Source of the DNA: Chrysaora quinquecirrha
Lineage: Eukaryota > Cnidaria > Scyphozoa > Semaeostomeae > Pelagiidae
DNA: 64,000 nt
NCBI GenBank assembly: GCA_014526335.1
Contig: JACTAT010000032.1
Location: 10,670,152-10,734,151 of the forward strand
Direction: 5' to 3'
How positions within the stretch are numbered: the stretch's first letter is position 1; every line of letters starts with the position of its first letter. Shown here in pieces: positions 48,165 to 59,865 of this stretch. Below the pieces are notes generated by a model, which saw only the letters and a list, made by a program, of their open reading frames with translations, was not told where the DNA came from and ran no database searches. Made by a program: the position numbers and the translations under genes.

Positions 48165-48664
48165 NNNNNNNNNNNNNNNNNNNNNNNNNNNNNNNNNNNN
48201 NNNNNNNNNNNNNNNNNNNNNNNNNNNNNNNNNNNNNNNNNNNNNNNNNNNNNNNNNNNNNNNNNNNNNNNNNNNNNNNNNNNNNNNNNNNNNNNNNNNN
48301 NNNNNNNNNNNNNNNNNNNNNNNNNNNNNNNNNNNNNNNNNNNNNNNNNNNNNNNNNNNNNNNNNNNNNNNNNNNNNNNNNNNNNNNNNNNNNNNNNNNN
48401 NNNNNNNNNNNNNNNNNNNNNNNNNNNNNNNNNNNNNNNNNNNNNNNNNNNNNNNNNNNNNNNNNNNNNNNNNNNNNNNNNNNNNNNNNNNNNNNNNNNN
48501 NNNNNNNNNNNNNNNNNNNNNNNNNNNNNNNNNNNNNNNNNNNNNNNNNNNNNNNNNNNNNNNNNNNNNNNNNNNNNNNNNNNNNNNNNNNNNNNNNNNN
48601 NNNNNNNNNNNNNNNNNNNNNNNNNNNNNNNNNNNNNNNNNNNNNNNNNNNNNNNNNNNNNNNN
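48165..48664. other. 500-N assembly gap at the axis of the inverted repeat
   Basis: Exactly 500 N. The arm on the left runs into it and the arm on the right begins about 645 bp after it, so the centre of symmetry cannot be read. Confidence 0.99.
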
Positions 48665-49308
48665 GGAACCTACAAAATAGCGTGTACACAGAATAATTGA
48701 AATACACGAGAACAAATTTAATCATTACTAGTTACTAAATTAAAGAAAGAAAATCTCTCTCTAACAGCGTAGCCACTCGTTAAGCATAGCAATGGTCTTG
48801 GTAGTGGCGCAACTCTTTAGACTCCTTTACCTATAGGTACCTCAAGGGGCCCCAAAGTATTCTTTCTCAGGTAAAGATAGACGTTCAAATTAGAAGCAAC
48901 CAAAAAACTAATGAATTGGATGAGAAGCGTTTGCATTGTCGACATTTTGAAAGTCACTGTTTAGTGTGGTGTATAGTCTAAGAAGAAACACATCTGTCCA
49001 CGTGGAAATCAAATTTATTGCTACAGTTAAGCTGTGCATTATCATCAGCTTAAATACAAAAAACTTCAAGCTCAGAATAACGCCAAAGCAAAGTTGAGAC
49101 GTTTTAATTACATTTTCTGACGAAAAGATGAAGATTCTGTTAATCTTCTTCAATCAGTCCTTGCTTCGTTTCAATATTCGGTAAACACATTCAACTAAGC
49201 TGTCTACAGTTAGTAAACACTGCAAAGAAAATGCGTTGAATGAATCTCATTGAAACGATAAACTTTATACATCTTGACAAATAATATTGTTAATTAATGC
49301 CTTTAAAC
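48665..49308. other. Contig-3 start, unpaired spacer
   Basis: It has no counterpart in the left arm, which stops at the gap. The first 20 bases (GGAACCTACAAAATAGCGTG, followed by TA) resemble a right end of the ATAAGGAAC MITE family, so the contig seems to break inside such an element. The rest is AT-rich with no recognisable gene. Confidence 0.5.
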
Positions 49309-50749
49309 ATATATCTTCAAGAACATTTTACCATTCAGCAGACATGAGCATGAACTGGAAAAGCAAATAATCTCAAGAAGCAGATGTATTTTGAAACTTT
49401 GTGAACGATTGATATTTATAATTCTGTATTGTGTAGCAGCCAGCAGCACTATGTACTGGTTGCTTATACGAAATTTCATTAGCTAAGCAGCTTGTAGGTA
49501 GTCTGGTCATCAGACTCTGGTTCTTTGGTCCATAAGAGCGCATTCGCATTAGAATAGAAAAGTTGTCTTCAGTCTTCAGGAACGTTGCATTTTGCAACTT
49601 TTGTAAGTCACCGTGAAAATATTTTCAGTTTCCCTAAATGTAACGTAACTCTATACCTTTCATTGCCTCTTTTGATCTATGGTTTGGAAAGATTGATAGC
49701 ACGATTTTGTCTCCTTTCACGTCACCAAGAGGCAAAGACATTGTAACACATAGCATCGCCTTTAAGATCTGGTTCGTAGATTCTACTTGCTTCATGAAGC
49801 AAGCTTCTTGAATTAGCAATGTTGATTTATGTTTCGCCAATAAAACAAGTAGCCTTGCACCCCAAATTCAAGTGAACCCGGGTAAATAGGAAATAGGAGC
49901 GAATAGGAGAATGTTACTTATTATCTGAGATCTTAATAAAGCTTAGCTCCTGTACCCATAATTGCTGTGGGCTTGAATAATGAGAGGGATTTGGAAGTTG
50001 AAGCAAGATGCTATGCTGTATTCAAATTCTGGAGAGCTAGAAAACTTCAAAGTTGAGGCTCTACTATCCTCTGTATGTTTGCTGTAAATATCTTCAGATA
50101 GGCTAATTTCCCTCTCTCTTTTCGTCGTTTCTTATTTTCAACTCCCCGTGATCCTTTGCGGTTCTGGTAAACAGAATTGTTGATTCCAAGAAGAGTGAAT
50201 AGTGTTTCGATTTCATAATTTGCATAGACACAGAGTCATTACCTCGAATGCCGCCTCAGAGGCATCTTAATGCCTTCAGAATGCAATGCTATTTATGTTA
50301 ATAGTCATTTTTTAATGTCAATAATGTCCAAGTTCTGTCGGCCAGCTGGCCACCAGAAAATTAGGAGTAAATAAACATTAATGGCCATAGCAAAATTCTG
50401 TGAACTAGGCGAACTAGAATGAAGTTAAGGGGTAATTGTGGTTATATTAGAGAGCATTGGGCTATTATTTGGTATATTGTATATAGTCGACTAAATTGTT
50501 CATTTAAAATATGATGAGAAATAATCGTAAATCATTATTATGAAGTTAAAATTCTTGAAATGCCACATTGGCCTATTTTTTACTTTGAATTTTGCATAAA
50601 TTTATGAAGGATAGTCTTTGAGGGTTAGAGACTAACAAAGCTTCAAATTCCAAATTTAAGTGAAAATAACATACTGAAGGCTTTTATTGTTTGCCACTCC
50701 TCTATAAACGTGAAAGATGGACAAACAATGACTACCACGACGAAATGTA

Positions 50750-51011
50750 TACCGTTCTTCCTCGAGTAAAGCCCTCCCTTGAATAAACGCCCTTTCGAAC
50801 TGAGCTACCCATAAGGTTGGCCCATGAAAACCCTGAAAATAGTGCATGTTCAAGCCCTTGAAGGGAGTAATCAGGAGAAACCTTTTGCTCGCTGCTGCAA
50901 AACTTAGTTTTCGCAAGGACGTTAGTTTATTCATAAATTTCCAAATAATTTCTCGTCTTTGAGACGGATTTTAAACAAGCGCCCTAGGCGCTTAATGGAG
51001 GAAATACGGTG
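50750..51011. mobile_element. Element H, right-arm copy
   Basis: Same ACCGTTCTTCC and ACCGTATTTCC termini and CGCC words as 45,987-46,250, inverted. An R1 5' fragment adjoins at 51,012-51,082, as in the other arm. Confidence 0.55.
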
Positions 51012-51332
51012 CCTAGATGTAGATCGAAATGCACCAATCGGAAACGTGAAGTTGGATTGTTATTGTGTTTTGAAGGCCAGGCAACTTACATGATACAATG
51101 AGGTAGCCAATAGAATTTAGCTGAAGATTCCAAGTTAGAATCCAATGTTCAACTGTGTTGCTATATTGCAAGCAGCAATCAACTAAACAAAGACTAATTT
51201 ACTGACGCCTAACTTTGTAGACCATATATCTTAAATGACATAGTCTATCGTGAAATGTCTTTTGCGAAGCAAAGGTAGTAGGTCATAAATGTAATGTATA
51301 TAATGACAGCTTTTATTGTAGAGCAGAATTTA

Positions 51333-51901
51333 AGCCTGGTTTCCAATTCGACGCAAGGATCCCTGGATCGCTAGGATCGCACACAATTGTGACCAGCAAT
51401 CATCAGCGATTCTTGCGTCAAGAAGTTTCCATTCATCGTAAGGATCGCACGTTTTTGATACTTTGGCGCGAAAATAAATTTCTTAAAATGACGACATCAG
51501 GGCGCCAAAATCAACTTCTCAAAATTCTGTAATCACGATCGAATTTATTATATACACAGTGGTACTTCTGTACTTCTTCCACAAAGGCATGATTCTCGGG
51601 ATTATCAAACGCCATTTTGCCAGTAAATGTGGAAGGGAGGCCTCGATCTCGAATCTACTGAACTAGAAAGAGAGGCCTCGATCGCTGAAATTCATGTTGA
51701 CTTGGTTTCCACCGAAAAGTCTCTCGACGCAAGGATCGCTGCGATCGCAGAGATAGAAATTTTCCTATCTCGAACGCAACGATCGCTGGCAACGCAACGA
51801 TCGCTACCGAATTGAAAAAGTAGTTTCCATTTCGACGCAAGGATCGCTGGTCACGAATTCGTGCGATCGAGCGATCCTTGCGTCGAAATGGAAACCAGGC
51901 T
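51333..51901. mobile_element. 569-bp PIF/Harbinger-type MITE with TTA duplication (element F, right arm only)
   Basis: Termini AGCCTGGTTTCC and GGAAACCAGGCT are perfect inverted repeats, flanked by TTA at 51330-51332 and 51902-51904. The left arm carries the unoccupied site with a single TTA. Inside, CGACGCAAGGATCGCT and GATCGCTGG words recur in both orientations. There is no transposase. Confidence 0.9.
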
Positions 51902-52462
51902 TTAGTTGTGTGGGGCTTAGGTCATTGACGAAGAATGTTTCAACGTGTGATTTTCTCAGGCAGCGGCAAGATGGGGTCTGATGCATAAAACATATGGGTG
52001 TGATAACGACATGCAAGAGTGTTTTGAAGCACAGTTTGAATTTACAGTATCACATATCCATAATCAGCTGATGATCATCTCTTAAGAATTTGGGCTTGTC
52101 TTAAAGAATTTCTTAAACTTTCGTTCCCTTATTTGTTAAAAGAGACTCGGTTGCACTGCGATTTTATTAAAGAAGAAAGCAATCCTATTATTTTGAAATA
52201 ATAATAGAGCTCTGAGAAATTCCCTGCTTTTTACGAGGATTAATTTTATGAATTAAGTTTTAGTAACATATTAAAACTTTTTGAAGTTGCCACAAGCTGA
52301 TTTGAGGTGAAAAATACGTTGAGACAGACAGCTGTTGTCGTGACTTTAATATTTGAAATGAAGAAATTACCAGTTTTTATGAAAATTTGAATATCAGAGG
52401 ATTGTCAATTCTATCGATGTAGTTCTATAAGTTTTCTTGAAATTTTATAAGTGTCTAGATTA

Positions 52463-52847
52463 CACTTTTTTTTAATAAGCAACCGCTCAATAAGCAACTA
52501 GGGCTGAACTGACCTTAACATTAAGCAACTTGAGGGCTCAATTGAATTACTGTTAGCAACTAAGAAGTCAAACAAGCGAGCTTATTCTCTTTCTTGTGTT
52601 AGGAAATTGTTCTTCGTTCTTATGTTTTGCATGTTGAAGTTCGTTAGCTAACGTTTTTTCACTTACTGTCTCCAAAAAGTCATGTTGTAGGCCTAACAGA
52701 TGACGATTTTGACCCGCAAAGTCAGGGGTGGTTGTTAGGTAAAAAAAGGTTAAGCAACGTTTAAGCAATTTTGAGGGCTGAAATGTCTAAAATTTTAAAC
52801 AACTTTGAGGGCTGGACGAAAGTCAAGTTGCTTATCCAAAAAAAGTG
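52463..52847. mobile_element. MITE, ATAAGCAAC family (element B, right arm only)
   Basis: Begins CACTTTTTTTTAATAAGCAA after TA (52461-52462) and ends with the inverted CACTTTTTTTGGATAAGCAA before TA (52848-52849). The left arm has the empty site with one TA at 45,107-45,108. AAGCAAC or close variants occur about seven times, the first two spaced 15 bp apart. Confidence 0.9.
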
Positions 52848-54145
52848 TAAGGATTCTTTGAAAACAACGTGCAAATAGACAAGTAAATAAATAGAGAAAT
52901 AAATATAAGTAAGTAAATAAATTAATTAATTAAAAGTTAAATGTCTCGGCAATACAGTCAATAATAACATAGAATGTAGAATTTCTATTCTTTTAAAAGA
53001 TAAGACGAAATAGAGTTTGCTTTTATAGACACAAACTTTCATTTTGAAATCGAGGCTTCGTTTTGGAATCAGTTTTAGGATGAAAAGTTGAATTAGCTTG
53101 ATTTGAGATTTGAGACAAGTATGAAAGTGAAAATGATGATGGAAATTTCGTTTTTGTATTAAAAAGAATATTCAAAGTAATACGAAAAATAGCAGCTCTA
53201 AATATCAAATTTTTTGGTCATCTCTCGCGCTGTCCAATCGTGTTGAAAATAAGGATAAAGAGATAAAAGGTGTCACTTGACACTTTGCTGGATTCAAAAT
53301 TTGTTAACATGAAAACAGAAGGGTGACCTCCTCGAGAAATGTGCAACTCCAAAAAATTGAATCTTTTTGTGGAAAAAAAAACAAAACAAAACCAGAAAGC
53401 GCAAGAATGTCACAACTCAGCAAAAGACATTTGCATGAGTCAATTTTGGATAAATTCAAAATATTTGTAAAAGGATAATTACGAATTCTTAAGCATTGTT
53501 TTTTTAGTAGCTATTAGAGAATATTTGTAATAAAAAACATGACTCGACCAAAACGGGAGAAAATTTTTGGATTTCGGAGAACGAGTGGATTTTTAGAGAT
53601 TTTTGGAGAACTATGCTTTAGGCATAACGATAATGTGTTTTGTTTGATAAAGGTGTAAATGTTTGGTTAAAATAAGAATGTTGGCAATGTTCGCTCTGCA
53701 TTTTAACTTAAAATTGTTCTCTTTGTTGTCTAGAAATTATGTGGTTTAAGGATAAAATATTCTGTTTTTGGCGAGAATTTTCGAGTTAAATTCCTATATC
53801 GAGAATTTTTTAGGAATACCTGATGCGACTGATACCAAAGCCAGGGCTGACAATGCACGAGTGAGGTGTAAATACACTTTGAACTTTCGTAATTACAGAA
53901 ATGAAATAAAGAGTTTATAAAACTAAAGTCTAAACCTGTCAGCCTGTTGTTTCACAAAGATGATAAAACATAAATAAATTCGAGTTAGTTGCGAGCTTCA
54001 AGACTCATCTAGAAAGCTCCCTACTGCAGTATCTATATCTTAAGAAATTCACGATCTTTGCTGGTATAAGGGAACATAGTAGCTAAAGGTATTCAGAAAG
54101 TTTACCAATTATACCAATTAACATGTTCTTGATCCTACCTGTCGT

Positions 54146-54241
54146 TCAGAGTTGCTTGAACCGAAGAGAAACGAGCTCAATTTTGCTGCAGAATTCGATG
54201 AAAATGAACTTTGCTGTAGCATTGTGTTCGCCATTTCCAAA
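54146..54241 (-). CDS. Candidate first coding exon of an unrecognised gene (right-arm copy)
   Basis: Same 96 bases and donor as 43,742-43,837, on the minus strand. Its TATATAAG is at about 54,359-54,366, and only one substitution is visible between the arms over promoter, leader and exon (about 325 bp). See the left-arm entry for doubts. Confidence 0.4.
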   Translation of the reverse strand, partial: FGNGEHNATAKFIFIEFCSKIELVSLRFKQL

Positions 54242-54462
54242 ATTGATACTCTACGAAGCTTTCAACAGATCACGTAAATTGATGCAATCTTTTGGAACAC
54301 TGCTAGAAAATGACAAACGAGTGTGACTAATATTACATTATCTTTCAACCATCGGGTCTTATATACTAGTTGCAAAGCCGCAACGCTTGAGCACTGCGTG
54401 TGCATTGAGACGAAAGAAAGTCATGAAGAAGTCGAGCCCGAGCCCCAAAGCCGCCGCCGCTA

Positions 54463-54841
54463 CACTCTATTTTTTTTAAGAAACTAAGATTTTTGGTCAG
54501 TACTCAAAGTTTCTTAGTTTTGGGACAAATTTGGTACTGTAAGTTTCTTAGCAGTTTCTTACAATCAAAATTTTTAAGCGCCAAAACGGGCAATTGACAC
54601 TGAAATTCTACAAATAAAAGAAGCAATACAATTCACGTTTACATCAGCTGTTTTTTTCTGTCAAAATAGACACTTATGATGCAACAAAAGTTTGTTTTTC
54701 GATGCTTTATTTCTAATTCTAAAGATTCTTGAGACCTGCGAGTTTCTTACCATTTTTGGTCGAGTACTGAAAGTTTCTTAACCAATATTGATCTCAGTAC
54801 TGAGTTTCTTATAAACGGGTTTCTTATAAAAAAAATGAGTG
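54463..54841. mobile_element. MITE, ATAAGAAAC family (element A, right arm)
   Basis: Counterpart of 43,136-43,513 with TA flanks at 54461-54462 and 54842-54843. Its presence in both arms shows it inserted before the arms diverged. Confidence 0.85.
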
Positions 54842-55614
54842 TATCATAGCAAAGAATCAGAAACAAGAAACCCCACAAGGGTGCTCCCATTGAAGCCTGA
54901 CAGGGGTCCAGTCAGGTCTAAAAGGGGCAAAAGCTTCGATTTTCAAATTACTGTAACTCTCAGATGGTGGTAAATTCTTACAGTTACACATCCACCTGAA
55001 CGGTAGTTACTTTTACTGAGGGTCGTTTAGGGGTTCGAAAGATGGGAAATGTATCCAGAGAACAAGGGAACATGGCCAAAATCAAAAGGGAGCAAGCAGG
55101 GCCGTCCCGACAAAATTTTTCAAAGGGGGGGTGTCACCGTCTCGATTTGCCGACTAGAGTCCAACTGAAAACACCTTTTAGACGTCATCAAATGGGCTTA
55201 GGAGGGTACTTAAGGGAATAGGGGAATATTTAACCCCTCTAAATAAACGACTCTCTTTTCTAATGTAAGAAAAGCTAAACTCATCTCGTTTTGATTGTAT
55301 CCAATCGAGCAATAAATTGTTTTGTAGAAAGTTTGCTAACCAGATACAGTACACAAAAGGATGCAAACTAAGTTCAAAACACCAGAAAATAGATGCAATG
55401 AGTTGTAACTCCCAAAAATACCCCAAACTTGCAGTTTCACTTCTATATTTCTAAAAATTGGGCCATTCAGTAGCTATTTGATACAGTAAGACGCTCCAAT
55501 CCACTGGACCCCCTGACGAACCTCAATGGGAGTACCCATCCCTGAAATAGGAAACCCAGCCAGGCTCAAATGTTGACAAATTTTTCTGCATTCATATGTT
55601 GAAAGCGGTAAGTA

Positions 55615-57050
55615 CACGCTTTTTTTATAAGGAACCACTTTATAAGGAACCTACATGGAGTCCCCCAGGGCAGTGTACTTGGACCTTTACTATTTCTGTT
55701 ATTTGTCAACGACCTGACCAGTCATATCGAGTTCTGCAAGGTTAAAATGTTTGCAGATGATATTAAATTGTATGCAAAGGAAAAAGGAAACCATTCCAAA
55801 ATTCAGAGGGACATAACAAAAATCTGTGACTGGTCGAAAACGCAGCAGCTACCTATAAACCCGCAAAAATGTAAATTTTTACGACTTGGAAATTGCAACG
55901 ACATTTTTCAAAGATATACCTTAACAATTAATAATGGTACCCCAGTAGAGATCTCGAAAGTTGAAGAAATGAAAGACCTTGGTGTCATCATTGACAGTAA
56001 ATTAAAATTCGATAAACATATCTCTGAAATATGCAGGAAAGCACAAGGTGTACTAGCATCAATTAAGAGAACAATGACGTTTATGGACACAGAAGTTTTA
56101 TCAATCTTTATAAAAGTCTTGTTAGACCACTACTCGAATCATCCGTTCCTGTATGGAATCCCTATCTCAAAAAGCATGAAAACAACTTGAATCTATACAA
56201 AGACGAGCAACAAAACTAGTACGTAGCATCAGCCATCTGTCATATAATGAGAGACTACGAATTTTAAAATTGCCAACTCTGCTTTACAGAAGGAGACGAG
56301 GGATATGATAACAACATTTAAATTATTTCATGGTCTTATTGATACTGAGAGCTCTAGATTTTCAAGATAAACAATAATAGAACAAGAGGACACGAATTCA
56401 AAATAGTCGTAAACAAGTCAAGGCTGGACATAAGAAAACACTTTTTCTCACAGAGAGTCATCAATGAATGGAATTCATTGAAAAAAGAAATAGTAAATGC
56501 TGATAATGTACTGAATTTTGAAAAACTATATGACAGTTTCCGTCGCGATGAAAAATATAACTTTTGTACTAACTGATTAATTTAAATGCTTAAACTCAGG
56601 GTTTTATAGGCGTTAGCCTTTTAGCCCCTTAATTACATTTATATTATATTATATATTATATTATTACATGTAGAAGGCCCTAAAATTTAAAGAACTTATA
56701 CTACTAAAGAGAAAATCATTAAACTACTAAAGAGAAAATCATTAAGGAACTTTTCAATGTTGAATGCTTTCATCACTGCAAATAATCAAGAATTAGAAAG
56801 CCCGTTCCATTCAATGGAGGTCGAAAATCACATAAATTGTACGTTACGCATGTATCAAAAATTTCCTTGAGTACTTTTGAGCTTTACTTACATGCAAGTG
56901 TCTTTCTATTATTACTATGACCACTGTATGTGCAGTAAAAATTAAGGAACTATTAAGGAACTTTTTGATCTACAATTGCCTCAAGAGGTCCAAAAATAAG
57001 GAACTTTAAGAACTAGGCCTTGAGGTAGGTTCCTTATAAAAAATAGCGTG
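55615..57050. mobile_element. MITE, ATAAGGAAC family (element C), interrupted by a LINE fragment
   Basis: Ends CACGCTTTTTTTATAAGGAA and, inverted, CACGCTATTTTTTATAAGGA are flanked by TA (55613-55614, 57051-57052). AAGGAAC occurs about seven times, with a terminal pair spaced 15 bp apart. Removing the LINE leaves about 425 bp, similar to the other members. Confidence 0.85.
55658..56664 (+). mobile_element. 5'-truncated non-LTR retrotransposon fragment (reverse transcriptase 3' half)
   Basis: Translation begins within GVPQGSVLGPLLF and continues through the catalytic MFADD box. The thumb-like region is then broken by frameshifts near 56,124, 56,188 and 56,290, and a frame ends at about 56,573. 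A stretch reading RKHFFSQRVINEWNSL is typical of CR1/L2/Jockey-type LINE ends. TACATG flanks the insert (55652-55657 and 56665-56670), the expected target duplication. A short AT-rich tail (TATATTATATT) precedes the right flank. It is dead and is nested in element C. Confidence 0.85.
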
Positions 57051-59241
57051 TAGGGGGTGATTGAAAAGCTGGTAAAAATCAGCTGTAAAATAAGAAACAT
57101 GCGGGCTGGTAAGAAGAGTAAAAACAGGCGGGTGCGAGCACGGGGTAAGAGGAAGATGTAAAATAAAAAGCCCAATGAAATGTCTACTTTTTATAATGTT
57201 ATGCAGTAGAATTTCAATTTTGTATAATATTTCATTATGTTTTCAAGGGTGCAACTTATAAAAATTAAAAAAAACTTGAAATTGCCTGCCGCAGTACCAG
57301 GTAGAGATCAGAGCTGTGATGCTTAGGGGGTCAAAATTTAATCAGGAAAAAGGAATTGACAAGGGGAAAACCAACATGACTCCCACAGTGTGAAAGAAAA
57401 CTAGGGTGCAAATGAATGGTGAATGATGTGAGAATGGAAGGAAGTGCTCCAGAGATGTCATCGAAATTAATAAAGAGTAATCTGCGAACGGTGATCTTGA
57501 GGCGAGAGGATATCGTTAAAAATTCAAAGCTGGGAGGAAGTCATTTGAAATTTGAACGATGACATGATTACTTGACTTGTGAATGTGATCTACAGAGCTC
57601 CAGACGCTGGCAAATCTACACGCGCTACTATAGTGGATAAGTACTACTGTGGTGGGTTATTGTGCTTGATTATTATTTTTGGAGGTGACTTGGCTGGCTT
57701 CGAAACCACTGTACTCATATTGTTCGAGGCCTGTTCGAAGTTGAAGCTAGCGTAAGATCAGCATCGTAGCGAGCGTCAACGGCGTCATCGGCATTTCAAT
57801 CCTTGACAGAAACGAGTGCTGCGCCCCTCTTTTCCTCCATGACTTTGAACTTGTCATTGCTTGCTGTCAGTGCTTGCCCCTTCTCGCTAGGCCACTGCCT
57901 GAGGTAGAGTATACAATGAAATCATCTGATTGAGAGGTTCCTCGGCATTGTGTTTTCATTATATCACTGATCTCTAAAGGAGACTTTTTTGAGATAAAAT
58001 TTTTTTAGAGATTGGTGCATCGCATACACTAATTCGATCTTGGCGCACTATCTCTGCGGCTGCGCAATCTGTTCAAAAAAGCAGCAAAAACTTTTTAAGC
58101 CTAGCTTTAGAAAATTTTGAAGGAAACATGTAATAAAATGCGTAGAAGCTCGGTTACAATAAACCCGACAATAATAGATGTTCCATTAAATTAAAACGCA
58201 AACAAAAAAGAAAAAGTTAGATTCTTGAACAAAAGGTTACGGGAGTCTTGCTTTTTAAATTGGATTTCATGTTGATTATCGGAAAAACCAAAATGAAAAA
58301 TGGGTGTGGCTACCAAAGCCACGCCCTTCTGTCGGCAAATTTTAACTCTGTGCCCCCCTAAAAATTATTTGTTGCTCCGCCCCTGGTTACGTCATGGCAT
58401 TGTACTGTGTCTGAAAGAGCAAGAAGCCGCTGATACTCTAGCTCTAGCCCTCTAGCTTGATACCTACAAGGTTGCAACAATGATTTATAATGCAACAATT
58501 AATACATCTCTATGAATCCATAGGAAGGTGAGAGTTTAATTGAGCAGCGATAAAAGATTGGTTGAAGAGCTGTGCAAATGATTATTGCTCTCTACTGAAT
58601 GCAGAGAAATCGACCATGGTGACTGGGATTTGACTGAGAGGGAAAGCAAAATGAAGACGATCCATGGCGAAGATCTAACAGCATGAAGCATCGACTGAAA
58701 TCAATTCATTTCAAAATGATAATAATTGAATCCTATTCATCGTGAGGGGTGATTCAATCCTCTAAAATCTTTACACCCTTGCATCTCTTGTTTTTGCAAA
58801 AACCCCTTGTCTGCACGTGGTTGGGGGAGAAAGGACCCGTTCTGGGTGTCCAAATCAGATGTCCAAAGAAAATTGACAAAGAAACCTGTTATCCTGTTCT
58901 GTTTCAAACTTTTGTTTCTCTGTACTGCCAAATCTATCTAGCTATTAACCATTGCTTCAGTTACTGAACAGTGTATACAGAAATTATATCCTTGAAACCG
59001 TTGCACTATTTTAAAAAGGTATTGTACCTTATATTCCGAGCGTTATTTTTTTATCTTCATAATTGCTTATCTTCTGCTTCTAGCAAAATCCATTGCATTA
59101 CATCTAAGTGCACAAGAGAGGAGAGACAGAAGAAAAGATGGCAATATGTTCATAGTCTAGCTTAGCTTTCAATGCCTGGAAGCAAAAGCGAACGTTAAAA
59201 TGTGTTTAAGATCAACTGAACGTTTATCATTTATGTTCCTA

Positions 59242-59406
59242 GACGTTTTTTTATAAGAAACTGCTTTATAAGAAACCCACTAGTAAGATTTCTGGCAAAT
59301 TACAATAGATTCTTTTGTCATTTTGCTTCTTAAAACAATAGAAAACAATAGAAGATTTCAGAAACTATTACTAGTGAAGCCTTTGCTAGGTTTCTTATAT
59401 AGTGCA
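59242..59406. mobile_element. MITE, ATAAGAAAC family (element E, right arm)
   Basis: Starts GACGTTTTTTTATAAGAAAC after TA with a second ATAAGAAAC 15 bp on. The far end has GGTTTCTTATATAGTG. It is the counterpart of 41,065-41,229. Confidence 0.5.
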
Positions 59407-59562
59407 CATAGATGATGCTTCCTCCGAATCACTTTTTAAAACATAATAAATACAATATGTACATTTTCGATAGCTGTTGTATTATGCAAGTATAATAGCT
59501 AAATTATGTAAGTATATGATACCATTATGTCTCCTCATGAAAATGCCTATATATTGCACAAT

Positions 59563-59690
59563 TGCGAAAAACAAAGAAACACTTTTGGACATACCTAAAA
59601 GATTTCTTCGTCTGCCACTCTTCAGAGCATAATCATCGGAAACAGACAAAAACACTTGAAAAAGGCGGAATTTATACCCGTGCATTGAAA
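59563..59690 (-). repeat. Dispersed family R1, right-arm copy
   Basis: Counterpart of 40,775-40,912: TCTGCCACTCTTCAGAGC and GGAAACAGACAAAAACAC are the complement of the family core. Confidence 0.65.
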
Positions 59691-59865
59691 AGCAGCAAAC
59701 TTCGTCTCTCTAAAGAAAATCCATAGTTTTCACGCTCATATTATCACTCAAGGACTAAAACAGGTTTGTATAGCCTAATATACCTAAAAAGACTTATTAG
59801 AATCTTAGGAGACAATATTGAAAACAATTTGAAAAATAAAAGGAGTTTTAAAACCCATGATTTCA

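Larger units (their letters stand above)
55150..58010. other. Right-arm-only block of about 2.8 kb
   Basis: The left arm joins the flanking sequences through a short purine/pyrimidine palindrome (42,757-42,829). The block contains element C with a nested LINE fragment. The remainder (55,150-55,612 and 57,053-58,010) has no recognisable gene. Confidence 0.7.

Noticed and set aside
55747..56190. Reverse transcriptase ORF as a host gene
   Set aside because: It has frameshifts, a 5' truncation and a target-site duplication, all typical of a dead LINE copy.
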